Part shown: one piece after another, positions 56,390 to 64,000 of the stretch
Layout: the number at the start of each line of letters is the position of its first letter
Position numbering within the stretch: position 1 is the first letter of the stretch
From: Balneolales bacterium ANBcel1
GTDB lineage: Bacteria; Bacteroidota; Rhodothermia; Balneolales; Natronogracilivirgulaceae
Length of the DNA: 64,000 bases
NCBI GenBank assembly: GCA_029688905.1
Contig: JARULB010000003.1
Coordinates: 62,001 to 126,000 of the forward strand
Direction of reading: 5' to 3'
Position numbers and translations under genes: made by a program
Notes under the pieces: generated by a model
The model's input: only the letters and a program-made list of their open reading frames with translations
Database searches by the model: none
What the model was told of the DNA's origin: nothing

Positions 56390-59300
56390 TTATTTGATTA
56401 CGGTCATCCGCCGGGTTTTACTGAACTCCGGGGTGGTCATGCGGTAGATGTAGACACCACTGGCCAGGTTCGAGGCATCAAATTGCACCGTGTGGGTACC
56501 GGCCGTCATCTTATCGCTAACCAGTACTGCCACCCGGCGGCCCAGTATGTCGTAGACCGTCAGGCGCACATCGACCTGCTCGGGCAACTCAAACTGGATG
56601 GTGGTAACCGGGTTGTAAGGATTCGGATAGTTGCGGTGCAACGTCAACTTGTCGGGTGTTTCTTCTGCCAACTTCTTCCGGGCCCGTTCTACCCCCTCGG
56701 CGATTTGCTTTCCGTACATGTGGTCAATATGTTTGGCCAGTTCGAAATCAGGGTAACGTACCATGAGTTCCCCGAAATAACGGGCGCCTTGATGAACGCT
56801 TCCCAAGCGATTGAAGTGTATATAACCCAAACCAAAAAGTGCATTTTGGTGTAACATCGAATCTTCAGAAAAAAACTCATTGATATATTCATAATTCTTC
56901 ACAGCCTGTTTATAATTCCCACCACGTATCAAAAATTGGCTTTCAAGGTCCATAATGACCGCATACAGGCGATCTGTGTTGGAAAGACTGCTTCGAATCT
57001 GACGATCCATGTAGTTGGAAAAGTCCTGAACCCGACCTTGCTGCTGCCAGGCCTTGGCCATCACATGCAAAATAGTACTGCGCAGTTTAAATGATTCTGC
57101 CTCTTTATATAAACGTTCCAAATGAACAAGAGCTTCTTCAGTTTCCTTTTCTGCTAATAAGACAAGTACCTCATATAAATCCTGTTCATTTATTTCAGAT
57201 TCTGCTTCAGTCTGATACCCACCTGCTACTTTAGGAGATACAGGGTCACACTGCAAATTCGATGGAGTCCATATATGACAGGCATTTTGTGATGTTGATG
57301 CGGGATTGTATGAAATAAAGCCACCAGATGATGTTGTGAAATTGGAGGCACTTGGTGAAGAACTCCCATACCAATTATTTTGACCATATACCCAGGCATT
57401 ATTTGCAGCAGATATATGAAAACCCGGGTCATGGTAAGTCCAAAAATCATTATTCGAAAAACTGACCACTCCGGGACTCAAAGCATTAATTCCGGTTGGA
57501 TTATTGGCAAGCACATTAAAATACATCGTATTCACTGTAGCACCGACCATTTGAATACCCCGCAGTGAATTCCCAAAAATTTCATTTCCAACTAAATGTA
57601 TATCAGAATATATGGAAGCGATACCGGTCGAATTATTATTTAGTTTGCTGTACTCAATCGACATGGATGCATAGCCAAAATATACACCAGTATTATTATT
57701 CTTGATTTTTGAATTTGTTATTTCTGGTGAGGCACCATTGGCATATACGCCATTATTAGCATGGCGGATATCACAATAATTAAGATATCCCGAAGAGCCA
57801 GGCTGAAATTGGACTCCTGACCACCCCCCGGAAGAACCGGTTTGTTGTAAATAAATATAACCGAATCCTGATCCACCATTAAAATATGCGTGTCCATATA
57901 TGGTAAAACCCTGATCAGGGTCAAAACGCAAATCTGCTCCGGGACGGATTTCAATTTCCCCGCCACTGTCCACCAAAAACCGGGTAGCGTCGGAGGTGGT
58001 GCCTTCGAGAATAATGACCTTTCCGCCATCGCGTACCCGGATGCGGCCGCCTTCGATATTGGTTCCACTATCAATGGTTAGCGTGCCGTCTACCCGAAGC
58101 TCCCCGTAGACAGTAGTATTAGACCAGAAAGCCTCATGCATTACGATCTCATCAGACATGGCTACCGAGGCACCGCTTTGGATGGTTACGGTGCGGCTGG
58201 GATTTATCGTGGTGGTGCCGGTGTATGTGCTGGTGTTAATGGTTTCACTGGAAGTGAAGGTGTGGTCTTGGTGAAAATGAGACAACGGACTACCCACTAT
58301 CGAAAAAGCGATTGTTATGGCTCCATCTTGATTGATATTTGGGTAGTAACCGGCTTGGTCTAATTTCTTGGGTACATAATCATACTGTTGATAATCCCAA
58401 ATGTACATTTCAACATCAAAACCCTCGTTATCCACATTTGTAATTTCCACCGATTTGGCATAGCGATCATAATTATTAACAGGATATTTACTGAAACTTA
58501 CTCTTTCAAGGGAAATTGGTGCCCCGGAAGTACCATTGTAGCGTAACCATACATCCGGTTGCGATATTAACTCCTCATTAAAATCCACTCTCAGCACAGC
58601 TTTCTTTAACTGCGCTGATGTTATTTGCATCTGAGGATGAATAGGCATTGAGCTTTGATCATATCCTTTTAATTCCACGGTTGTATTTTCATTAGGAAAA
58701 ACCGGCTGTACATCAATGACCTCTACATTATTGGCGGTGCTTACTTCATAATGATGGATATCATTGGTGCTCACAAAATCAAGGGCTGCCTCAGCGTTGA
58801 TATATCCCGCGCCTAATGCGGAGTCGTGACCTGGAGCTACATCACCCGCTGTTAATTTCAGAACTTTCTGGATGTCTTCGGGTTTTAAATCCGGGTTCAC
58901 ATCCAGCATTAAACTGGCCACACCAGCCCCGATCGCGGCCGCGGCGTATCCACCACCAAAACTCGTGGTATAACTGTCTGTCGCCTATCCGGTTGTAGCC
59001 GCCACATTTTTTCCATAGGCCGCCACATCGATATAGTCGGCTTCGTGGCCGTTATTAAATGATATGAAATTTTGACTATCATCCATATACCCGCCGGCAA
59101 CCGTAAGCGTGGATTTGTCCATGGAACCAGGGATCAGATAGTATTTTTGATCGGTGCCCGGAGCAATCTCCCCGGCCGCCGCCACCTTTAGCTGATCGGC
59201 CATATACGCATCGATAAGCCTTTCCCGAAACTGGACATGGGCGGCCGGCGGTGTATAACCGGAATAAAACAGGCCTTCGAATGCCTGGGACAGTATGCTA

Positions 59301-59971
59301 CGTATCATGTCCAGCATTCTCTCCTCTGGTGTTGGTGGAAGTTCCGGATAGAATAAGTCATCCATTGAGGGCAAATCTGCCATTTCATAAATCCCTAATT
59401 CCAAAACCGGCAAAGACTCAATATCATCTATACGGGAGGTTGGCAGACCGAATCCAAAAAGATGTATGTCGTTTTCATCATCGATGGCCTGTTGCACCAT
59501 TGTCGTGGCTTCTTCAAAGCCGGCATAGTAGTCGGTATTATCCCACGAAAATATAAAATCCGAATCATCACCCGAAGCCGCCTCCCGAAGGAAACTGTAA
59601 GAGCGCATATTTGCCGCCCAGTTGATCCCGGCAATACCGATACCGTTATCGACATTTGCCCCCAAAATTCCGGCCATTTCGGTGCTGTAATCCTGTTCTG
59701 GCATAAACAGCCCGGCATGATACGGATTGGCATAAAAACGACCCTGCATATCTTCATGCACCGCTGAAGCCCCCAGAAGAGAATGTATGGCAATGCGTTG
59801 ATCGCTATGGCCTGTCGTAAAATTCCAGGCCTGGTCAATGTTATGCACTTCGAATAAATAATCCTGCGAGCCATCCATGACATAGGGATCATTCGTTTGC
59901 CCATGCGCGTTGTGGGCATTTGCAAACCAGTATATGGTTACTGCTGCTAACCAAAAGTATATTGTTTTCAT
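56390..59971 (-). pseudogene. Subtilase-fold protein with lost catalytic triad, beta-helix and T9SS sorting domain; interrupted by an in-frame TAG
   Basis: One 1193-codon frame is broken only by TAG at 58987-58985. The N-terminal part (59971-58988) has a signal peptide ending near AHGQ and a subtilase-like domain. The His loop HGTHVAG reads YSTEMAG, the Ser loop GTSMAAPH reads GGYAAAAI, and the Asp strand IAIHSLLGAS lacks Asp. After the stop come the rest of the subtilase core, a right-handed beta-helix-like repeat region (about codons 560-860), a helical TPR-like part, and a T9SS type A domain (NYPNPYNPVTTIQFELP to the end). The peptidase was inactive before the stop arose, or the stop is read through. 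Confidence 0.8.
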
Positions 59972-60022
59972 GATCTTTCACCATTAGTTTGTATTTCATT
60001 GAATACTCTCGTAATGCATGAC

Positions 60023-61132
60023 CTACCTCTCTATGGATACCGGGATAGGGTCTTGTGTGGATAAATCGGGAAATTCGGGTAGATAGCCGGGCAGGTCCGG
60101 CCAGAGCGGTTCGGTCTGGCCGGTTTCCAGGTTATGGCGAAAAGGCACATACTGCGTGCGGCCATAGCCGTATATATCCCGCAGAAAAATGAGCTCTGTG
60201 CTGTCATGGTTCCAGCTGACGGCCCCGGAACCTCCCGTGGTGATTTGTACCGGGTCGTTATCCCCATCGTATAAAAAAAGCTGCATGGAGTTATCCCAAT
60301 GTTTGTTAACCGCGATGCGCTCCGAGCGGGGATCGGCACTAAAGGTACGAAGCACCCCGCCTGTACTATTTCCCGCTCCCAACTGATACATGGTCACCCA
60401 CTGCCAGTCGCCGGTAGTTCGGTCGTACCGTACCATATTCATAGCAATATCATTTTCCGGATCTGCATGCTGACCCCAAATTATTTGTTCATGATTACCG
60501 AACATATTGCTGGATCTCCAATCCGTCACCGGGCCTTCAAATTCTCCGGTTTCTATATCCAGAAAGTATCCGCCCAAATCATACTCTTGCTGGTAGGAAA
60601 TAGTGTTCACCGTAAACAATATCTTTTCATCATTGGCAAACCACTTGGGAAAAACCTCACTCTGTTTGTTAAATATCGGATGATCGGGCTGGCCCGTCCA
60701 CTGCTTATAGCTGTTTTCTTCCAGGTTTAAGGTGACTATATACGAGCTTATTCCCAGGGATAAGCCGACGGCCAACTCCCGGTTATCCATCGACCAGTCG
60801 GCATTGTAGATCTGGGAGGTGATATAGCGGGGATTTTCTCCGTTTTTATCCACGATCCAAAGCTGATGATACGGAGCAAACGGTTCATCGGCCGGCCTGT
60901 GCCGTACAACATAATAGTGTTGCCCATCATTACTTTGGCCGATATTAAACAAAGATTCCACTCCTTCCGGCGCGCTTCCCCATCCATACTCGCCCGGCTC
61001 AAACGGGTCTTCCCACTGGAAGGGGTCATCCCAGGGGCTTTCCTCCTCCACGCCATCATTATGATCCACGGTATCACAGGCCGAAAACAAAAACAGAAGG
61101 GGTATTATATGGGGTGGTAATTTTAACATCAT
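60023..61132 (-). CDS. Beta-propeller (PD40/TolB-like) lipoprotein
   Basis: A 369 aa protein with lipobox LFSAC at about residue 19 and an acidic Trp/Pro-rich linker (EEESPWDDPFQWEDPFEPGEYGW). Repeated blades of the TolB/PD40 kind follow: QLWIVDKNGENPRYIT, SQIYNADWSMDNRELAVG, SEVFPKWFANDEKILFTV, TFSADPRSERIAVN, GAVSWNHDSTELIFLRD. Such propellers usually bind proteins or peptides. It lies 51 bases upstream of the pseudo-subtilase on the same strand, so they may be co-expressed. Confidence 0.82.
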   Translation of the reverse strand: MMLKLPPHIIPLLFLFSACDTVDHNDGVEEESPWDDPFQWEDPFEPGEYGWGSAPEGVESLFNIGQSNDGQHYYVVRHRPADEPFAPYHQLWIVDKNGENPRYITSQIYNADWSMDNRELAVGLSLGISSYIVTLNLEENSYKQWTGQPDHPIFNKQSEVFPKWFANDEKILFTVNTISYQQEYDLGGYFLDIETGEFEGPVTDWRSSNMFGNHEQIIWGQHADPENDIAMNMVRYDRTTGDWQWVTMYQLGAGNSTGGVLRTFSADPRSERIAVNKHWDNSMQLFLYDGDNDPVQITTGGSGAVSWNHDSTELIFLRDIYGYGRTQYVPFRHNLETGQTEPLWPDLPGYLPEFPDLSTQDPIPVSIER

Positions 61133-61254
61133 AGAGATATGTAATCTAATTTAATCAGATGATTCACAGGTTCCCGGCGGTTTATCCCGCTAAACTCGTT
61201 GTTGTCTGAACGATATGGCCCAGGTCCGGTCATGATCATTTTTACTGCCTGCTT

Positions 61255-61656
61255 TTATTGCGTTTGTAAACTCTGCTCTTCCCTTATATCAGCTACAAGC
61301 ACGCTTGTGCACAAGAATTTCAGGTCTGGTTCTCTAACCGACATCACTATTGAAGGATAATGACTCATGGGATTGACACCCGAATATTCCAGATTCAGAT
61401 CATCCATCAAATGTAACAGTTGCTCATGCCTGGCTTCGATTTGCTCACGTTGTTCAGCAGCCTCTTCTTCGCTTAGCAAGCCTTCCCGGGAGTATTCCAT
61501 ATCATGAGTTACCCATATCCGAAGTGAACCCTTATCCCGAATCTTTTCAAACAACTCCTCATCGCAATGATTGAAGCCTTCATTGTTTTGCGAAAGTATG
61601 CTGTCGCAACTGTTGGAAAGCAGCATTGATATTATTATCAGTGATACTTTTTTCAT
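61255..61656 (-). CDS. Small exported protein resembling a stand-alone subtilase propeptide (I9-like inhibitor)
   Basis: A 133 aa protein. The hydrophobic signal sequence has a weak lipobox (LLSNSC). The remainder follows the beta-alpha-beta-beta-alpha-beta order of subtilase propeptides: strand LRIWVTHDM, helix SEEEAAEQREQIEARHEQLL, strand LEYSGVNPMSHYPSIVMSV, short helix REPDLKFLCTS, strand VLVADIREE. Spacing and small motifs (EGLLS, AAEQR, P-SIVM-V, VLVADIRE) agree with I9 domains fused to bacterial subtilases. The pseudo-subtilase nearby has no propeptide of its own. The assignment is by eye only. Confidence 0.6.
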   Translation of the reverse strand: MKKVSLIIISMLLSNSCDSILSQNNEGFNHCDEELFEKIRDKGSLRIWVTHDMEYSREGLLSEEEAAEQREQIEARHEQLLHLMDDLNLEYSGVNPMSHYPSIVMSVREPDLKFLCTSVLVADIREEQSLQTQ

Positions 61657-61784
61657 GTGCTAAAAAATTTAGATTAAGCGGACACATGCAATTACATGAC
61701 CGGTTTTATTCATGCTCCTGTGTGTCGGGACTTTTGCCCGGTCATGTTCATTTCATCATATTTACTCCCTTTTTATTAATGAGG

Positions 61785-62330
61785 TTATTTTTGATCAGTA
61801 GCTTCGGGCATGTTGCGCTCTTCAAAATGGAACGTAATCAGATAACCGCGTCCGGCACCGATCACCAAGCCACCTACAACACCGGGTATTGCAACCACCG
61901 AACCTATTAATAACGCGGAACCATCGGCGCCAAAATCAATCATCGAACCTTCTGCCGCCTCTTCGCTATAAGAAAAGTATCCATAAGCAGCACCGGCAAC
62001 TGCTGCTGCCAATCCATAAATCAATCCACGCCTTGCCCCCTTATTGCGGTCAATAATTTGGATCTGCGCTACCTCATCAAGGGGTAACTCTTTTGCTTGT
62101 TCGGTGTCCATCTCGTTCCAACGAACAGTGTCCTTTCTGATCGATAGATCTGTACCCATGAACAGAGTTCTGTCTGTCTTTCTAATCCGGGCTTCACGGG
62201 TTTGTGACAATTCATTGATTTCATCAATAGCGCTTGCCGGTGAGTCTCGGTGCACCGTATTCGTAGTACTGCAACCTGTGATTAACCAAAGGAGAAGGAA
62301 AAAAGCTATGCAATTCAAGTTCTTAAACAT
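61785..62330 (-). CDS. Lipoprotein with Gly/Ala-rich membrane segments, unknown function
   Basis: A 181 aa protein with lipobox LITGC at about residue 20. The soluble part (30-105) has a beta pattern (LFMGTDLSIRKDTVRWNEMD, LPLDEVAQIQIIDRNKGARRG). Two Gly/Ala-rich hydrophobic stretches follow (GLIYGLAAAVAGAAYGYFSY and ALLIGSVVAIPGVVGGLVIGAG), then a short beta end. This layout is common in uncharacterised Bacteroidota lipoproteins. No family named. Confidence 0.7.
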   Translation of the reverse strand: MFKNLNCIAFFLLLWLITGCSTTNTVHRDSPASAIDEINELSQTREARIRKTDRTLFMGTDLSIRKDTVRWNEMDTEQAKELPLDEVAQIQIIDRNKGARRGLIYGLAAAVAGAAYGYFSYSEEAAEGSMIDFGADGSALLIGSVVAIPGVVGGLVIGAGRGYLITFHFEERNMPEATDQK

Positions 62331-62476
62331 GTTTTTGAGATTTTTTGAATAACAGTTTAGGGCCTTTCCCGGACTTTGTAATACTACTGACTATTATCGC
62401 TTTATAAATAACGATCTATGTATTGTTTGCACTAGTCACTAACCAGGTATAACTATGGCTATGATTGACAAAGAAT

Positions 62477-62688
62477 AGTACGTTCGTTCCGAAAATCTAC
62501 CAGGAGCAGAGCTCAGCCAAAATTGCTGATAATGAAAGTTTTGAGATTTTCCTTTTTGGTGTTGATGAATCAGAAGAATTAAAGAACCCTTGTAAGTAAG
62601 AGATTTTTACTACCGGATTGTTACAGCAGATTTTGAGTTATTAGGCAAACTTTATTATTGTAACGGTATGGTTTGGCTCCCGCCATAA
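62477..62688 (+). pseudogene. Remnant of an unidentified gene, two frames
   Basis: A 40-codon coding-like stretch (STFVPKIYQEQSSAKIADNE then SFEIFLFGVDESEEL) ends in TAA at 62597. The protein-like reading continues in another frame as RDFYYRIVTADFELLGKLYY to a stop at 62688. No start codon belongs to it. I cannot name the family. The flanking 62331-62476 and 62689-62932 show nothing recognisable. Confidence 0.35.
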
Positions 62689-62932
62689 CCACGCTATGAC
62701 AGGCTATTGGCGCACAATCAGTTCGGTTGATAGTTAACACCCAAAACCCATGATATGTTACCGGGGTTCAGGTCATTTAACAAGAGTCATGGCTCGACTT
62801 CCGAAGCCGACCTCTCGGGTAGTAACGCTCGTTGAGTATCACTTACTTACCATCAATACGTTTCACCATTACCAAGGCACTTCCTGTGCGTTTAAGGATT
62901 GCGTATGGCCCGACAATGCGACAACAAGTATG

Positions 62933-63121
62933 TTATACTCCGGGAAACGGGTATTCTAGCAAGTTTAAATCAGGAAGAAATTGGTAATGCTTTTGATTCT
63001 TACTGATAAGTTTTGTTTCTAAAGAAAAAGCAGTGGCCGCGATGAGCATATCATTGATTTCCACTCAATGGCTAGATCGGAATTGCTTCATCCACTCAAA
63101 GGCTTTTTGATGAAAAGAATG
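62933..63121 (-). pseudogene. PIN-domain (VapC-like) toxin remnant
   Basis: The 3' end of a PIN domain is plain: EINDMLIAATAFSLETKLIS and NQKHYQFLPDLNLLEYP, with the acidic residue of INDMLIAATA. An in-frame TGA breaks it just before VEINDM, where homologues have Gly; upstream KAFEWMKQFRSSH still reads. The first half, with the other acidic residues, is gone. It is inactive as a toxin. Confidence 0.65.
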
Positions 63122-63152
63122 TCATATCTGGAGAGAAGGTTGTCAACATGCT

Positions 63153-63215
63153 TTAAATCCTTTTTGCATCGGCAGGTAATTCCTGGAACTGTTTTATGAG
63201 CCCTTTTTCGGACAT
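63153..63215 (-). pseudogene. VapB/DUF2281-like antitoxin N-terminal remnant
   Basis: A 20-codon frame (MSEKGLIKQFQELPADAKRI) stopped by TAA. It resembles the opening of small antitoxins that precede PIN toxins, and it lies about 30 bases upstream of the PIN remnant on the same strand. Between it and 63407 nothing else is recognised. Confidence 0.5.
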
Positions 63216-63407
63216 AGAAACAAGTCACTTAATCTGTATCAATTTAAAACGACTTAATAGAAACCGGAGTATTATCATATTCTTGTCCTCAAGTGTTACG
63301 TAAACGTTTTAACGAATAAAGCTTGCCTGTGCCGCACGGGTTTCGCCAAGGCTATCAAGATACATGCCCATTGTTATCGGGTCTTTCCGGGTGTTTCTTG
63401 TAAGGAT

Positions 63408-63840
63408 CTAATTATACCAGTTGAGGTCTGAACCGGGATTGAAGTTACTGTATTCCAAGTTATTGGCTATGACTATGCTGTCAATCACAGCTTTTTCAAG
63501 GTCGATTTCAAACGCAGTCATGACCACATTGATGGGGGTGATTTGTGAATCATTACCGGTTAGGAAAATGGGATGGGCAAACGCGATAAAACTACTGTCG
63601 CTTGACGATTCACGATAGTTCTCTGCTCCCCAATAACTTGTAAAGACTTCATTGATCGCGTATATAGGTATGATATGCGAGCTTCGTTTTCCATGCACTA
63701 TAGAAACATACTGGGTGAGATCCTTACAGAAGGAATTGGTACCATTTTGTACTATCTCACAATAGTCTCCATAAAAGTGATTTTCTGAATAACAGAGGAC
63801 AAATAGTAATAGAAAAACAACCCGATTTTTTTTATCCCAT
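63408..63840 (-). CDS. Small exported protein, probable lipoprotein, with doubtful start
   Basis: The frame is open from about 63836 to a stop at 63408. Upstream of the GTG at 63698, in frame, are a hydrophobic export-type stretch (VVFLLLFVLCYSE) and FYGDYCEIVQNGTNSFCKDL, so the gene starts earlier than 63698. No start codon is in frame there: the ATG at 63840 is one base out, and removing one G of its GGG would give MDKKNRVVFLLL. Either a frameshift has inactivated it or an unusual start is used. Function unknown; it ends with an Asp/Asn/Tyr-rich tail. Confidence 0.5.
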
Positions 63841-63899
63841 TATTATCCCAATTCCATGTACAACTATACCCAGATATGACTTTTTCACATGCTCTCCAT

Positions 63900-63934
63900 A
63901 AAAAAATAGCCTTCATATTCGTCATATGAAGGCC
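63900..63934 (-). terminator. Terminator of tRNA-Pro, island-borne
   Basis: On the minus strand the arms GGCCTTCATAT and ATATGAAGGCT are 5 bases apart, followed by a T run. It is unrelated to the hairpin at 56158-56203, as expected if it arrived with the island. Confidence 0.8.
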
Positions 63935-63938
63935 ATTC

Positions 63939-63987
63939 TCGTCGGGGCGACAGGATTTGAACCTGCGACCCCTTGCACCCCATGCAA
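63939..63987 (-). repeat. Attachment-site repeat, right copy
   Basis: 49 bp identical to 56208-56256, spanning the 3' part of tRNA-Pro from the anticodon stem to three bases past the discriminator. Confidence 0.9.
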
Positions 63988-64000
63988 GTGCGCTACCGGA
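63942..64000 (-). tRNA. tRNA-Pro (anticodon GGG), 5' end beyond the window
   Basis: Visible from the D-loop (TCCGGTAGCGCAC) through the anticodon arm CTTGC-ATGGGGT-GCAAG (anticodon GGG), the T-arm GCAGG-TTCAAAT-CCTGT and the acceptor 3' strand CGCCCCG plus discriminator A. CCA is not encoded. About 17 bases of the 5' end are cut off. Confidence 0.92.

Larger units (their letters stand above)
56208..63987. mobile_element. Genomic island integrated at tRNA-Pro(GGG)
   Basis: The segment is flanked by 49 bp exact direct repeats of the tRNA-Pro 3' part, the usual outcome of tyrosine-recombinase integration into a tRNA gene. The right copy completes a tRNA and has its own terminator; the left copy is followed by what looks like the original terminator. 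Inside, coding density is lower and composition visibly more AT-rich than in the neighbouring operons, especially 62330-63900. Cargo is a pseudo-subtilase, lipoproteins and gene remnants. No integrase or relaxase is seen, so excision would need an enzyme from elsewhere. Confidence 0.78.

Noticed and set aside
62750-62959. 69-codon plus-strand frame in the island
   Set aside because: No domain, and its 3' end overlaps antisense to the PIN remnant; treated as chance.

Overview
The window looks like a chromosomal segment of a motile, pigmented member of the Bacteroidota side of the tree. A Balneolales or Rhodothermota-like lineage is my inference; no rRNA or marker phylogeny is available here. 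Support comes from a type IX secretion (T9SS) C-terminal sorting domain, FecI/FecR/TonB-receptor regulation, TAnnTTTG-type promoters, DUF4292 and DUF1684 proteins, an EnvC-like protein, and a CruF/CruC/CruD carotenoid set as described in Salinibacter and green sulfur bacteria. Strong Shine-Dalgarno sites precede some genes (mcp, serpin, cheB) but not others.

Layout. 1-6878 (minus): chemotaxis operon cheY-cheX-cheA-cheW-cheR-cheD-cheX2-cheB, running off the left edge. 7282-10009: tRNA-Val and a chemoreceptor behind a sigma-28-like promoter; the receptor has a full CZB zinc-ligand set on the extracytoplasmic side. 10248-14934 (minus): ECF sigma factor, FecR anti-sigma factor and TonB-dependent receptor. 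15248-18696: lipoprotein serpin and GH43 glycosidase. 19116-25458: yajC, ribBA, and ileS-dksA-lspA-sufU. 25672-31759: LMW phosphatase with fructosamine kinase (a likely protein-deglycation pair), then TPR lipoprotein, DUF4292 lipoprotein, EnvC-like factor and a small membrane protein. 31853-42218 (minus): AddB-AddA-like helicase/nuclease pair and an M14 peptidase. 42513-47811: DNA polymerase X, DUF1684 protein with a structured RNA upstream, DoxX, a YdjM-like protein and a DUF4168 protein. 48066-55956 (minus): compact carotenoid operon crtI-crtB-hypothetical-crtY-crtD-cruD-cruC-cruF, predicting a monocyclic, 1'-hydroxylated, glycosylated and acylated carotenoid. 56208-63987: a 7.7 kb island bounded by identical 49 bp copies of the 3' part of tRNA-Pro(GGG).

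The island is the most unusual part. It carries a subtilisin-like protein that has lost all three catalytic residues and is also cut by one in-frame amber codon. Beside it lie a separate small secreted protein resembling a subtilase propeptide (I9 fold), a beta-propeller lipoprotein, further lipoproteins, and remnants of a VapBC-type toxin-antitoxin pair and another gene. No integrase was found, so the island appears old and decaying or mobilised in trans.
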